Assembly (NCBI GenBank): GCA_019775845.1
Contig: JADQAV010000002.1
Location: forward strand, 496,001 to 560,000
Length of the DNA stretch: 64,000 nucleotides
Source of the DNA: Myrmaecium sp. VS I D KN 1
Taxonomy: Eukaryota > Ascomycota > Dothideomycetes > Valsariales > Valsariaceae
Direction: 5' to 3'
Below the pieces are notes generated by a model, which made no database searches, had not been told where the DNA came from, and was given only the letters and a program-made list of their open reading frames with translations. A program made the position numbers and the translations under genes. Position 1 is the first letter of the stretch, and each line of letters starts with the position of its first letter. Of this stretch, positions 35,055-47,167 are shown piece after piece.

Positions 35055-35861
35055 CATGGTCCGAAAGAGAAAGGTAAGAGGATAGGCCGTGGGGGCTCCC
35101 CTGGACGGGCTTATGAACATTCACGTAATCTGTTTCATTGGATCAGCCTCTGAAGCTGGGTAAAAGCCTGTCTTCGCATCCCGCTGTCAGAATTTGCGGG
35201 GTAAAAAGCTCTTTTCTCTTCTTTCGTTCTTTTTTTGTCCGCCCGGCTTGGCTGCAGGTACGAGCGTGGCCTGTCTGACCGCATGCGTGCATTGGGCTGG
35301 CTGACCGGCCGGAAGTCCGCTTCGCTCGTCCGAGCCCACTTACAGATGACGGGAGACGGGTGGTGGGGTGGGGGGTACTACTGTATGTACCGGAGTGAAA
35401 GCAAGCCACACGCACGGCACCACAAAGAAAGAGTACCCGGTTATCTTGAGGATGCCTTCCTCCTTGTTGAACGTGTCCGCACGCAGTAGTAAAAGAAGAG
35501 CCATTTGAGTTCTTTTGGGGTTATCGTTCGTTGTCATCAGGAAATCTTTCGTAAGCGTTGGATAAGAAAAGTCAGGGCGAAGGTACACACATGCCCAGCC
35601 CCGTCCAGCCCTGGAAAAGCACCGCCCGTTTACAGGTTGACCTCTCTTCCTTATCTGATTGAAGTACCCGAGAGAGAAAGGGAAAGATAAGAGTACTACT
35701 AGAGAAGAATAATAAAGAAGACAAAGAAATAGAAGGAACAAAGACGGGAGGGGAGCCGTTCCATTAGGCAAGGATGGAAACGTGGAACGACCCCCACTCC
35801 ACTCCACCCCGCAAAAAACCCCGCAAACCACAACCCTTCCCCCACCGATCAAACCCTCACC
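35055..35861. other. Convergent intergenic region hydrolase / acetate kinase
   Basis: 807 bp of 3' flanks with A-rich sequence near 35690-35740. No gene supported. Confidence 0.5.
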
Positions 35862-37490
35862 TCACTTCCCCGCCTCCGGCCCCGCGAACTCCTCCTCCTC
35901 CACCACACTCCTCGCCATCTCCAACTGCTCATCGGTGCGACAAACAAGGACGCGATACCGCGCCCCCTCCTTCCCCACATCCGTCACCACGCCCGGGCCG
36001 GGCTGCTCATTCCTCGCCGGATCGAGGGGTCCATAGCCAAGACACGCCAGACCATCGACGACGGCGTCGCGCAGGCGGGCGCCGCGCTCGCCGATGCCGC
36101 CGGCGAAGACGAGGGCGTCGACGGAGCCGGCAAGCTTGACGTGGTAGGCGGCGACGAGGTCGCAGATGCGGTCGACGAGGAGGTCGAAGGCGAGGCGGGA
36201 AGGGGGGTCCGGGTGCGGGTCGGCGAAGGCGCGGGTGGTGATGAGGCCGAAGTCGGTGGTGCCGGTGAGGGCACGCCAGCCGGATTCCTTGTTGAGGATC
36301 TCCTCGGCGCGGGTGAGGTGGAGGGAGGTGGTGGAGGCGCGGGAGAGGCGGCCGGCGTGGTGGGTGAAGTGGAAGATGAGGCTGGGATCGAGGGTGCCGC
36401 TGCGGGTGGCGCCCGGGAGGCCCTGGAGCGGGGTGAGCCCCATGGAGGTGTCGAGGCTGCGGCCGTGGCGGATGGCGCAGCCGCTGGCGCCGGAGCCGAG
36501 GTGCAGGGCGATCAGGTTGAGGGACTCCCGCGGCTTGGCCAGGTGCGCGGCCACGGCTTTGGTGATGAAGCTGTAGGAGATGCCGTGGAAGCCGTATTTG
36601 CGGAGCTTGTTGTGTCGGGCGATTTGTGGGTTGATGGGGTAGGTGCGGATGTACTCCGGCATGGTCGTGTGGAAGGAGGAGTCGAAGTAGGCGATGTTTT
36701 TCGCGGAGGGCACTTCTTTTGTCACCGCGCGCACGATGGTGAGGGCGCCGGCGTTGTGGCTGGAAGCAGGGAGGGTTAGCTATGGGTGCGTTCTCTTGAT
36801 CAATCGTTTGGAAAGGCAGCTTTGCTCTGTGCTGTGGGAGGCTCATGTGTGGAGAGATGCGGACGGATGCGAAGGGAATATATGAAGATACATAGATGAA
36901 AGGGGGTATAATCATGGGAACCACAGGGCTGAGAAGCAGGGAGAGCGTACACAAACCCCTCCGAGCAATCTAATCATGGAACGGAGAAAAGGACGGTAAA
37001 TGTAGGAAAAGCCCGGAGATGAAGAGGGTAACGACTGAAACCGAGGCCAGACCACAAGAATGAAAGAAAATATGATGAAAATAAATAAGAACCGAATCAC
37101 TTACAGCGGTGCCAGATCGGACAGCTTCTCAATGACATGGTATGTATTCTCATCAATGAGCTGGGCGCGAGGGAAGTCGCCGCCGTGAACGACACGATGG
37201 CAGGCAAAGGCGACGTCGTCCCGATGGGAGAGCTCAGGCAGACCCGGGTCGGCGGTCAGGTGGTCGAGGATGTACTTGAACGCCTCCTCCTGCGACTTGA
37301 TCTCGGACAGCTCCTGGCCCTTGATGCGCTCCTCGCCGCGGGAATACTTGAGTCGGGCCGGCGGGGCGGTCAGGCCTTCGACTTGCGCTTCCGCCAGCAG
37401 GGTTGGGTCGGTGCCTTTGGCGGTGGCTTGGTAGACGGATACTTTGACGGAGGAGGAGCCGGCGTTGATGGAGAGGATGATTTTTGTCAT
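35862..37490 (-). CDS. ACK: Acetate kinase
   Basis: Exons (minus) 37105-37490 and 35862-36759, 427 aa. The 345-nt intron has a GTAAGT donor and CAG acceptor and lies between LSDLAPL and HNAGALTIV, a conserved stretch. Signatures: ILSINAGSSSVKVSVY (ATP-binding Asn/Ser), ACHRVVHGG, IAYFDSSFHTTMPE (catalytic Asp), KYGFHGISYSF, LHLGSGASGCAIRHGRSLDT, LPGATRSGTLDPSL (catalytic Arg), and ALVFAGGIGERGARLR. Known reaction: acetyl phosphate + ADP gives acetate + ATP; in fungi it is cytosolic and works with phosphoketolase, since fungi generally lack phosphotransacetylase of the bacterial type. The gene is head-to-head with phosphoketolase across 860 bp, strong context for a common pathway. No truncation or missing catalytic residue seen. 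Confidence 0.95.
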
Positions 37491-38350
37491 GGTTTGTCTT
37501 CTGTCTTTTCTCCTTTTTTTGCTGGATTTTGGGTATTGCGGATTGGTGAGTGAGGGTGCAGCCTTGCTCAGGTGTGAAAGCCCCGCTCGGGGAGAGACGG
37601 GATGGTTTGTGAGGTGGGCGGGGCCCGGTGAGGTGGTGAATGGAGGGGTTGAGGGGTAAGTCAAGAGTATTCCGGGTGAGCGACGTACTGTCTGTGTATG
37701 TATATTGTACTGGTTTTGATCAATGAAGAAGGGATGTGGTGAATGAAAAGGCGGGGAGGATGGCGGGGCAGAGGGGAAGGGGAGGAGGGGGAACGAGAGG
37801 GGGGATATCGAGGAGTGTATACTGTAGGCAGTAACAATGCAGAGATCACGTCTATGGTTTCGGCAATATATAGTGGTGAATTCACAGGAAGGATTTCGAT
37901 TTTCGATATCGCAGTCGCTCACTCCACCTGGTTTAACCGCAGCCTGTCAAACCGGCAGTAATGCGCTTGGTGAGAATTGCAACGGTCGGATCCTCCAACT
38001 TCCGGTGGGACTGCTCGCTCAACAATGTCATCCGCGATCGGGAGTTGCGTGCCGGCAACTCATCGTCGACCTCGGCCCCCTCAGGTTTCTTCGATGGTCG
38101 GCGTTTGACAACTCCGGTTTGCGAGCACATGGCATTGCGTCACAGCCTCCTCAACCTGCCAGCCGCACCACATCAACGTCAACGACAACGTCAACGGTAC
38201 AAGTATAGGACCGATAGCAGAATCAATGAATGACAACCCATATTTTTCATCTGCTGCACTCTTTATTCTCGCTGCTTGAACTGTGTCGCAAATAAACTCC
38301 CTCGATTGAACACATCCAGGTCAGACATCTCGCAACGAGAAGTAGACGAG
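37491..38350. promoter_or_regulatory. Divergent promoter acetate kinase / phosphoketolase
   Basis: 860 bp between the two starts. Two GCGGGG boxes at 37751-37756 and 37763-37768, spaced as a pair, match the SYGGRG consensus of the carbon-catabolite repressor CreA. Whether they act is unknown. Repeated CAACGTCAACG-like units lie at 38175-38200. Confidence 0.45.
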
Positions 38351-41060
38351 ATGCCCGGAGAAGTGATCGATAGGCCCAACCCGGCCCCAATGCCCTCACA
38401 TGTTCCCGACAATGTCCTCGACCTAGCCGTCCGCGTCGAGAAGAAGACGCTGCCGGAGGAAGCAAACGCTTCGCTCAAGGCGTTCCGGCGGGCAGCCTGC
38501 TATATCGCGGCCGGTAAGCAGACATACCTCGACGAGGCTGCCGCGGCCTCGCTTGCGTAGGCCAGACCGCTGACGACCCGACTTCCAGCCATGATCTTTC
38601 TGCGTGACAACGTCCTGCTGGAACGCGACCTCACCTTCGACGATGTTAAGCCGAGACTGCTAGGTAGGTTTGAAAATTATTCCAATGCACGGGTTCGCGA
38701 TGGGTCACGCCAGAATCCTTCGCGATCTATCCTCGAAATATTTTCCCGCTCTCCCGCATTGGATTTGATACTGATTCGGGCCAGGCCACTGGGGTACCTG
38801 CCCCGGTCTAATCCTTGTGTACTCCCATCTCAACTACCTCATCAGCAAGCATGACCAGAAAATAATCTACGTCGTTGGCCCCGGCCACGGTGCGCCGGGC
38901 GTCCTTGCTTCCCTCTGGCTCGAAGGCTCGATGGGCAAGTTCTTCCCACAGTACAGTCGCACCAAGGAGGGCCTGCGCAATCTGATCTCCAAGTTTTCCG
39001 TCACCGGTGGCCCTCCCAGTCACATCAATGCGGAAACTCCAGGCGCCATCCACGAGGGAGGGGAACTTGGCTACGCACTGCCGGTTGCTTTCGGAGCTGT
39101 GATGGACAAGCCGGATCTTGTCGTGGCGTGCATTGTGGGAGACGGCGAGGCCGAAACGGGTCCTACGGCTACAGCATGGCACGCTTACAAGTACATCGAC
39201 CCGAAGGAATCCGGCGCGGTCCTTCCCATCGTTCACGTTAACGGCTTCAAGATCTCGGAGCGAACGATCTATGGCTGTATGGACAACAAGGAGCTCACCG
39301 CCCTCTTTACCGGTTACGGCTACCAGGTCCGGATTGTGGAGGATGTCAATGACATCGACGCCGACCTTGGCAACTCCATGGAGTGGGCGCTTGCGGAAAT
39401 CAAGAGGATTCAGAAGGCCGCCCGCGAAGGGAACCCGATCCCGAAGCCGCGATGGCCAGTGATCATCATGAGGACTCCGAAAGGCTGGAGCGGACCTAAG
39501 AAGGTTGGCGGAGAGTTCATCGAGGGTTCTTTCCATTCCCATCAGGTGCCGCTGATGAAGGCGAAGAGCGATAAGGAGCAGCTCGGCATGCTTCAGGACT
39601 GGCTGAAGAGTTATGGCCCCGAGGAGCTTTTCAAGGAAGACGGAACGCCAACGGACCAGGTGCTGGAAACAATTCCTAAGAAAGACGAGTTGAAGCTGGG
39701 TCAGATCAAGGAGACGTATGATCCTTACGTTGGCATCAACGTGCCCGACTGGATGCAGTTTGGCGCGGAGAAGGGCGGACAGGAAAGCAGCATGAAAGCT
39801 TCGGGCAAGCTCCTGGACAAGGCATTCCAAGAGAATCCTACCAGCCTCCGGTTATTCTCGCCCGACGAGCTGGTCAGCAACAAACTGGATGCTGTCTTTG
39901 ACCACACTGGAAGGAACTTCCAGTGGGACCAGTACTCCAATGCTCAAGGTGGACGGGTCATTGAGGTCCTCTCGGAGCACTGCTGCCAGGGCTTCATGCA
40001 AGGTTATACTCTGACAGGCCGTGTCGCGGTGTTCCCCTCCTATGAATCCTTCCTAGGCATCATCCACACGATGATGGTGCAGTATGCCAAGTTTGGGAAG
40101 ATGGTCAGTCCCCCATGAATTCATAAGATATTCTTTACTGACAACCTACTTTAGGCCCGAGAGGTCTCGTGGCGACAAGATGTTGGCTCGCTCAACTATA
40201 TCGAGACCAGCACATGGTGTCGCCAGGAGCACAATGGCTTCTCGCATCAGAATCCCTCCTTCATCGGGGCTGTACTGAACTTGAAGCCGGATGCCGCTCG
40301 CGTATACTTACCACCAGATGCGAATTGCTTCCTCTCCACTCTCGCACACTGCTTGCGATCCAAAAACTACGTCAACCTCATGGTCGGCTCCAAGCAGCCG
40401 ACCACCGTGTTCCTGTCCCCCGAAGAGGCGGACGCGCACTGCCGGGCCGGCGCAAGCGTCTGGAAATGGGCAAGCACCGACGAGGGCCTCGACCCGGACG
40501 TCGTGCTCGTGGGCATCGGCGCCGAGATCACCTTCGAAGTCATCAAGGCGGCCGAGCTGCTCAAGGCGATCGCGCCCGACCTCCGCGTGCGCGTGGTGAA
40601 CGTCACCGACCTCATGGTCCTCGGTCCCGAAGGGTCGCACCCGCACGCCCTGACCAGCGACGACTTCGACGCCCTCTTCACCACCGACCGGCCCATCCAC
40701 TTCAACTATCACGGTTACGCGGCCGAGCTGAAGGGCCTGCTCTTCCATCGCCCCCAGATCGACCGCATCACCGTGGAGGCGTACCGGGAGGAGGGCAGCA
40801 CGACGACGCCGTTCGATATGATGCTGCTTAACCACGTCAGCCGGTACCACGTCATGGAGTACGCCCTGCGCGGCGGCGCGAAGCACAACCAGAAGGTCCG
40901 GGTGGATCTGCCCAAGCTGCTGGCTGATATTAAGCACCGTGTCAAGAAGACGCGGGACTACATCGTCGAGCATGGCCAGGATCCGGAGGATACGTATGAC
41001 ACGCCTAAGTTCAAGGGGCTCAGGGAAGCCCACGGCGGTGGTGTGCTTTACGAAGGTTAA
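38351..41060 (+). CDS. XFP: Xylulose-5-phosphate/fructose-6-phosphate phosphoketolase
   Basis: Exons 38351-38513, 38589-38663, 38785-40103 and 40155-41060, 820 aa, the usual length. Exon joins restore AACYIAAAMIFLRDN and LLGHWGTCPGLILVYSHLN, both conserved. Thiamine-diphosphate site: GDGEAETGPTATAWHAY at about residue 198. Other blocks: GGPPSHINAETPGAIHEGGE, IVHVNGFKISERTIYG, GRVAVFPSYESFLGIIH (with a Glu in the cofactor-activating position), HNGFSHQNPSFIGAVL and RVYLPPDANCFL. Known reaction: xylulose-5-P + Pi gives glyceraldehyde-3-P + acetyl phosphate; fructose-6-P gives erythrose-4-P + acetyl phosphate. An earlier in-frame ATG at 38276 exists; I chose 38351 (MPGEVIDRPNPAP), where family-like sequence begins. 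Acetyl phosphate is the substrate of the acetate kinase encoded head-to-head. Confidence 0.95.
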
Positions 41061-41541
41061 CCTGGACGAGAGAATGTTGCGATGAGATTGGACGAGAGGC
41101 CTGGATCGTACTAGCCTGGCATGAACATGATGACTTTGTTTAGATATAGATACCTGTGTTTAATGATATAAATATTGACGGTTCATGATTTTCGAACAGA
41201 CATGAGAGATACCTAAGGCATCTTGCGAGGTCGATTAAGTAATCAAACTCGGTGTGACTGGACAAGGTGCCAAGACTTCGGGGGCGGCGGGAGATCTCCA
41301 CACTAGTCTCCACCAACGTCAGTTCGCCGGTACCTGGTCATCCATCCATCGAAGACATCCATCAGCAGACCCGTCACATCTGCAGCACGCCTCCTGGGAC
41401 GAAAGATGAGGGAAGCGGGCTGAACTAGCTCAATCGCCTTCATCACTTCTTTCTCTTCTTCTCTTCCCTCCTACCAAACGCTGTTTCTCCCCCTCGCTCT
41501 TCCAGACATTCCCCCACCCCCTCACCGCACCTTCTATCAGC
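41061..41541. other. Short intergenic region
   Basis: 481 bp, tandem arrangement: 3' flank of phosphoketolase (AT-rich near 41140-41190, likely polyadenylation region) and CT-rich leader of the transporter gene. Nothing else seen. Confidence 0.5.
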
Positions 41542-42978
41542 ATGGAGCGGGTTCGCAAAGCCCTCAAGCGGAGCCCTTCCTACGAGCCGCTGGAAGGCGG
41601 TTCCGTCGACGCAGATGGCGAGACGACGGCCACGCCGATTCAGGAGCCCTTCTCCTGGACAGACTACTCCATCTTCCTCCTCCTGGGGGTAGCCATGCTC
41701 TGGGCCTGGTGAGCTTCGACGGGGGCCTCTACACCCTCTCACACATCTTCCCATCCGTGTTGCTGACAATGGCCCTTGCACGACAGGAACATGTTCCTCG
41801 CCGCGAACCCGTACTTCCAGAAACGCTTCCGGTCGAACGAGCGGATCGCGGCCAACTTCCAGTCCACCGAGCTGACCGTGTTCACGGTCGCGAACCTGGG
41901 CTTCATGCTCGTGCTCACCAAGCTGCAGGCCACGGCCTCGTACCCGCGCCGCATCATCGCCGCCCTGCTCATCAACGTCGTCACCTTCACCCTGCTCGCC
42001 CTGTCGACGCGGATCTTCGTCGGCGTGTCGCCCGCCGCCTACCTGGCCTTCCTGATCGCCATGGTGCTCGTGACCAGCCTGGCGACGGGGGCCTGCCAGA
42101 ACGGCGTGTTCGCGTACGTGTCCACCTTCGGGCGGGAGGAATACACCCAGGCGATCATGGCCGGGCAGGGCGTCGCCGGAGTGCTCCCGTGTGTGGCCCA
42201 GATCGTGTCGGTGCTGTCGGTCCCCGATGGTGGGCATCGGGCCGCGGCAGACGTGGCGGACGAGTCGTCCCGGTCCGCGTTCGCCTACTTTCTGACGGCG
42301 ACGGCGATCTCGGCCGTCACGCTCGCGGCGTTCCTGCTCCTGCTGCACCGGCACGGGCATCGCCATCAGCACAAAGTGCCTGTGGTTGACGCCGGAGAAG
42401 CCAACAGCCTGCAGGACATCGGCCATCACCACGTCCCGCTGATGCTGCTGCTGCGCAAACTGCGGTGGCTGGCGGCCGCCATCTTCCTCACCTTCACCGT
42501 CACGATGATCTACCCCGTCTTTACCGGGCGCATCGACAGCGTCCGGACCGGCGACGACGTGCCCCGGCTCTTCCAGCCGGGCGCTTTCATCCCCCTCGCC
42601 TTCCTCTTCTGGAATGTGGGCGACCTGCTCGGCCGCCTGCTGCCCGCCGTGCCCGCGCTCTCGCTCACCGGGCGGCCGCGCGTGCTCTTCGCCCTGTCGG
42701 CGTGCCGGCTGGTCTTCATCCCGCTGTATCTGCTGTGCAACCTCCGGGGTCGGTCGGGGCCGCCGCCTGTGCGGAGCGATTTTTTCTATCTAGTGGTGGT
42801 GCAGCTCCTCTTTGGTGTGTCGAATGGGTACGTGGGCAGCGGGTGCATGATGGCGTTCGCGGAGTGGGTGGAGGTGCATGAGCGCGAGGCGGCGGGCGGG
42901 TTCATGAGCTTGTGCCTCGTGGCTGGCTTGACGGCGGGGAGCATGTTGAGCTTTTGGGTTGCGACGTTGGGGACGTAG
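41542..42978 (+). CDS. FUN26: Equilibrative nucleoside transporter (SLC29/FUN26 family)
   Basis: Exons 41542-41708 and 41787-42978, 452 aa; the 78-nt intron splits the Trp of AMLWAWNMFLAANPYF, the family's first-membrane-helix motif. About 11 hydrophobic segments follow, e.g. FTVANLGFMLVLTKL, IIAALLINVVTFTLLALS, AYLAFLIAMVLVTSLATGAC, then the conserved GACQNGVFAYVSTF and YTQAIMAGQGVAGVLPCVAQ. A hydrophilic His-rich loop (HRHGHRHQH) sits between helices 6 and 7, as in the family. The C-terminal half has FTVTMIYPVFTG, FIPLAFLFWNVGDLLGRLL and VQLLFGVSNGYVGSGCMM. The N-terminal 40 residues are cytosolic-like. Known: yeast Fun26 carries nucleosides and nucleobases across the vacuole membrane; the animal ENTs act at the plasma membrane. 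Location here is not determined. Confidence 0.9.
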
Positions 42979-43803
42979 GGTGGGAGGAAGAGATGGGCGG
43001 GTGGTGTGCTGTTAGAAGTAACTTTTCTCCCCTTCGCGCTGCATTGGGAAGAACACGGTGGTCATGTGGGTTTATATCAGGGTCTGAGAAGGGTGTTTAG
43101 GTGCTACAGGTGTTTAGGTGTCCTTTGCGGATTAGGTCTGCGCATCCATCCATCATCCCGACGAAACCTCGCCGTGCATGGGAATCATAGAATCGCATCA
43201 TCAACGTTTTGGTCACCGTCGTTCTTTATACGGCATCCCCGGAGCTGGGGGCGGGCAGAGAGTGATGATTGCGATGTACTAGGTACTAGTACTACTTCTA
43301 GGACTTAGCGCCGGTGCTGGTACGCCGTCGATGACAGGCGAGGAGATGCCTGCTTCTTTTTCTCCTTTTAGAATTTTCAGGGGTTATCCATCGCTATGCT
43401 ATACTGCGTGCCTGTTAAGGGAAGATGAAGATCATGGGGAAGGGGGGGCCGAGATCTAGAAGTCGGTAGGAGTACATAGTGTTTCTCCCTCCCATAGGGC
43501 TGACCAATGAGAGCGGGGCGGCACCAACGTCACCTCTTCAAGTTCATGTCGGTTTCCTCCATAGTAGGTACGGGCAACACCCGCCGTCCCGTCCGCGCCC
43601 TTTTTGCCTTCGCCAACCCATATAACTACTTACTGTATCAACCAGCCCGTCCGTTTGTTCTGACATACGTATATCTTTCCCCCCCCGTCTCCCTTTTCAA
43701 AACTTTTCTGCAACCCGCTTTTGCTTTTTTGCTTTCGTGTCCTCTTCACATACTGTACATATCGCANNCCCCCCCCCCCCCCCCCCCCCCCCCGCACACC
43801 ACG
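42979..43803. other. Intergenic region containing an assembly join
   Basis: 3' flank of the transporter and 5' flank of IWR1, with a CCAAT box at 43504-43508. The NN plus C run at 43767-43793 means bases may be missing, so the true spacing is unknown. No gene supported. Confidence 0.5.
43767..43793. other. Assembly gap: NN followed by 25 C
   Basis: Two ambiguous bases (43767-43768) and then 25 consecutive C, 10 bases before the IWR1 start codon. It mirrors the G run plus NN at 47341-47363. Both look like sequencing/scaffolding artefacts rather than biology. Confidence 0.9.
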
Positions 43804-45489
43804 ATGGATCACCCGAGCTCAACGTCGACGTCGACGCCCACGCCGTCGACGCCCTCCCAGCGACACATCCCGACCAAAGTGCTGCTGAAGCGCAAAGCGG
43901 TCGATGAGCCGGTCGAACGCCTGTGTAAGTCCCAGCATTACTGCTTCCTCTTCCTCTTCTTCCCGCCACGTTACGAGGGAAAAGAAAGCCGTATAGCGAT
44001 CGCATTCTAACATTCACCGTCCTTTTCGACATACAGACATCGATGACGGCCCCTCCAGCACCGGCACCGGAACCCCCACCTCCCGCTACGTCTTCCGGCG
44101 CGTCGCGAACGACGCGAAGCGTCGCGCGCTGGCGCAGGCCCAGCCTTCGCAACAAACCCCCGCCTTCGCCGCAACCCCCCGCACCCGTCCCCCGACCGTC
44201 TACGCCACGCAACCCGGGCAGGAGGATCTGGTGGCCAGCGGAAAGATCAAACCGACGGCCACTGCCGCCGCCGGTGGCCCGGCCACGACGCCGAGACACT
44301 TCCATTTTTCCAAACGCGCGCTCTCGGCTTTGCAGCGGCCTAGCGGCCGGGGTGCGCGGCCGAGTTTGGCGGTGTTTGAGGAGAAGAGGGAGAGGGAGAA
44401 GAGGCGGAATGGGCAGGGTGAGGGTGTGGGAATGGGGCAGGATAACATGGGCGGAGCGGAGGACATGGACTTGGATATGAGTGATGCGACGGCAACCACG
44501 ACCACGACCACCACCGCTGGGGCCGCTGTGGCTACGCCGAAGAAACCTGTTGTCCACGCAACCGAGCGGGAATGGCGGTCGGCCAATTGGTCTGCGGGGA
44601 CGCCACAACGACAGCAGGGACAGCAACAACAGCAGCAGAAGCGGACGGCGGAGAAGCCGCCCGTGACCGGCAGCGGCTTGAACGACGACATGATGCGCAA
44701 GATGGAGCAGCTGGCTGAGGAAGTGGATAACGGTCCGGCGGCGCCGGCGGCAGCAGAAGAGCCAGCACCGACGCCGAACAAGTTCCCCTGCACCCGAAAA
44801 TTTAAGCCGAAAGTTCCTGCGCGTCGTTTGCCGGAGCGATCACAGCAGCAACCCAACCGGGACGAACAGATGATGGATCTCGACGGAGGCGAGCAAGAGG
44901 AAGAAGAAGAGGAGGAGGAGGACGCGGACTACGTCTACGACACCTACGAGCGGTACATCGTCTCCGGGCCGATGGCGACCGCGACCGCCGACCCGGACCC
45001 GACCGGTCCGTACGGCTTCCTCGTCATCGACGCCGAGGACCAAGAGCTCTTCTGGGAAACCTTCGGGCCGACGGCGGATGGCGACGGCGCCGGCGGGGAT
45101 TCCGATCGTGAGTTCGACACCGATGAGGATGATGAGAATGGTAAGCATGAAGGAAAGCAGAAAGAAGGAGAGGAGAATGCTGACCGCGCGCAGCGGAGGA
45201 CTGGTACGGCGCCGACTACCCTGAGGACGAGGTCGCGACGGACGATGAGCTGGATGCGAACGCGTATGCGTACCGACGACGGGGCGGCGGCGCGTCCGAC
45301 GAGGAGGAGTGGGCGGCTGATCGGGCGGTGTGGAGTGATGAGGAGGATGTGGATGAGGATGATGAGGCGGTGGATGCGTTGCGCTTCCCGTGGCAGAAGA
45401 AGAGGAGGGATGTACCGCGGTATGTGACGGCGGAGGAGCTGAGCGAGGAGGATGCGGAGGGGGAGGAGGTGGTGGTTTTGAGTGATTGA
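43804..45489 (+). CDS. IWR1: RNA polymerase II nuclear import factor Iwr1
   Basis: Exons 43804-43924, 44037-45140 and 45194-45489, 506 aa. Intron 1 has donor GTAAGT and joins VERLYIDDG; intron 2 has donor GTAAGC and joins DENAEDWYGADYPEDE. The N-terminus has the family features PTKVLLKRKAVDEPVERLYI and SRYVFRRVAND. The Iwr1 core follows an acidic run: DADYVYDTYERYIV, GFLVIDAEDQELFWE, and YGADYPEDEVATDDE (about residues 411-425), then EEEWAADRAVWSDEED. The middle is Gln- and Pro-rich and longer than in yeast. Known: Iwr1 binds assembled RNA polymerase II in the cytoplasm, brings it into the nucleus through importin-alpha, and is exported again. The start codon lies 10 bases after the C run of an assembly join, so the upstream sequence is doubtful although the start itself looks right. 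Confidence 0.88.
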
Positions 45490-46225
45490 TGTGGAGGGGA
45501 GAGGTTCGTGTCTTTCTTCTTCTGCTCCTCCCTCGTCGTCTCTTCTTCCCCGGCACCATTTTCTGGGGCAGCACGATGTTCCTTGTCACGACTGTTCATC
45601 CCTTTCCGTTGTGTTCGCGGCTTACCTAGCAGGGCAGGACGAAGCATCAGCTTCAGCGATGGCGGTCTTTCCTCCGATCACACACACGAAGAATCGAGTC
45701 GAGCGAGCGGAACGCAAACTTGGAAGTGTCACCTGCGACGTTGAGCACACACGCCTGACGAACCCCACTCATCCCAATGGCGGAAGAAGAAGCACGACAC
45801 GAAATCACAACACATCGATTCGGTGTTGGAGGGGAAAGAAGAACGATCCTTTATCGCCGTGCTATATATAGCTAGGCTTCAATCCGATCCCAATCCGATC
45901 CCATCCCGTCAGACGCGAGAGGGGGTGGATGGTGAGGAAGAGCCAAGGACCGGGAGAATTTATAAACAGAGGGGGAGAGAGGGGGGGTGACGAGGGAGAA
46001 AGAGAAGAAAAGGGAAACAAAAAAGGTGCCATTTCCCAGACGGAAAGTACGGGGAGGGGGAACAGGATAGGGTGGTGTCATTATATACATTTCGTCAATT
46101 CGTTTCATGCTTGGCATGTGCCGCGCGACGCCAGGGGGACGAGAGGGAATAGAGGGAGTTAAGAACAGACAGCAACGAAGACCAAGAGAGAGAGCAAGAA
46201 AGAATAAAATGAATAGTCCCAATCA
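45490..46225. other. Convergent intergenic region
   Basis: 736 bp of 3' flanks; purine-rich near 45920-46020. No gene supported. Confidence 0.5.
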
Positions 46226-47167
46226 CTACTGATCCTGCTTCGGCTTGCGTATGATCTGCTGGATCGCCGGGATCTCGAGGAGCTCCAGGAACGGCTCCAT
46301 GTACCCTTCGGCCCGCAGACGGGCCCGGACCTTGGCCTTGTCGGTCGCCGCGTTGGAGTGCCGGACCTTGCCCAGCCCCCAGTACGGCTCCTCGCGCTTG
46401 CGGTAGTAGAAGCTGCTGAGCCCGCTCTCCGACCGATAGTTCTCCAGGTCCGGGTCGTCGTCGGCGGGCCGGGGGTCGTCGTGCTGCTCGCGCGCGAAGA
46501 CGACCCGGAAGACGTCGAGCACCTGGTCCCACCGCAGGCCGCGCTCCACGCGCAGGAACATGATGAGGTAGGTTTCCTTCGTCTCGTAGGGCGGCCGGGG
46601 CGCCCGGCGGATGCCGTGGTATGGCGAGCCGAGGACGCCCGTGTCGGGCGAGCCGAGCGAGTATCGTCGGTCGGGACCCGGGGGGAAGTGGTGGTATGGA
46701 GAAGAGAAGGGGTATGGGGCCCACGGCTCCGCTAATGGTCGTTCGCGCGGCGGTGGCAGGGCACCGAACGACGACAGCCCTCGCGGCGGTGCGGCTTGAC
46801 GGTTCTCGGGATACCGACCGCGTCGTGCGTCGGGGTAGAAGTGCTGCCGGTGCCCTTGCCCTCCGCCCGGAAAACACTCATTCTCGTTGTTCTCCGGCCA
46901 CCTGGCCATGGGAGCCATGAAGTCGATCGCCATTCTGTTTGCGGTGGGCACGCGTCGGTGTGCAGTCTTGTAGGCCTTCGGACTATCCGGTGGTGTAAGT
47001 GGCTGCCTCGTCCACCGACGATGGTGGGCGGGTTCTGCGTCCTTGCCATGATTTTGAGGTGTCGGATCGAGACGTGAGTCTCTCCGCTCTTTCGTTTGGG
47101 CCTCGTCGGGTTGTTTCGTTTGGCCCTCGTCGGTTTCAGCATTGAGAAGGCTATGTATCTTAATCAT
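46226..47167 (-). CDS. Hypothetical protein with possible Myb/HTH-like helical domain
   Basis: Single exon, 313 aa, family not recognised. The N-terminal half is polar and Pro/Arg-rich (QPLTPPDSPKAYK). A compact region at about residues 190-300 is predicted helical: KETYLIMFLRVERGLRWDQV, then LDVFRVVFAREQ, an acidic spacer, and GLSSFYYRKREEPYWGL. This helix - spacer - aromatic-helix layout resembles the small helix-turn-helix domains of many fungal-specific proteins that end in a YYR-type helix, but the resemblance is only by eye. The end, ARLRAEGYMEPFLELLEIPA, is helical. A second candidate start is the ATG at 46931-46933 (MAIDFMAPMARW). The G-run/NN assembly join lies about 170 bp upstream, so a 5' exon could be missing. 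Confidence 0.6.
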   Translation of the reverse strand: MIKIHSLLNAETDEGQTKQPDEAQTKERRDSRLDPTPQNHGKDAEPAHHRRWTRQPLTPPDSPKAYKTAHRRVPTANRMAIDFMAPMARWPENNENECFPGGGQGHRQHFYPDARRGRYPENRQAAPPRGLSSFGALPPPRERPLAEPWAPYPFSSPYHHFPPGPDRRYSLGSPDTGVLGSPYHGIRRAPRPPYETKETYLIMFLRVERGLRWDQVLDVFRVVFAREQHDDPRPADDDPDLENYRSESGLSSFYYRKREEPYWGLGKVRHSNAATDKAKVRARLRAEGYMEPFLELLEIPAIQQIIRKPKQDQ

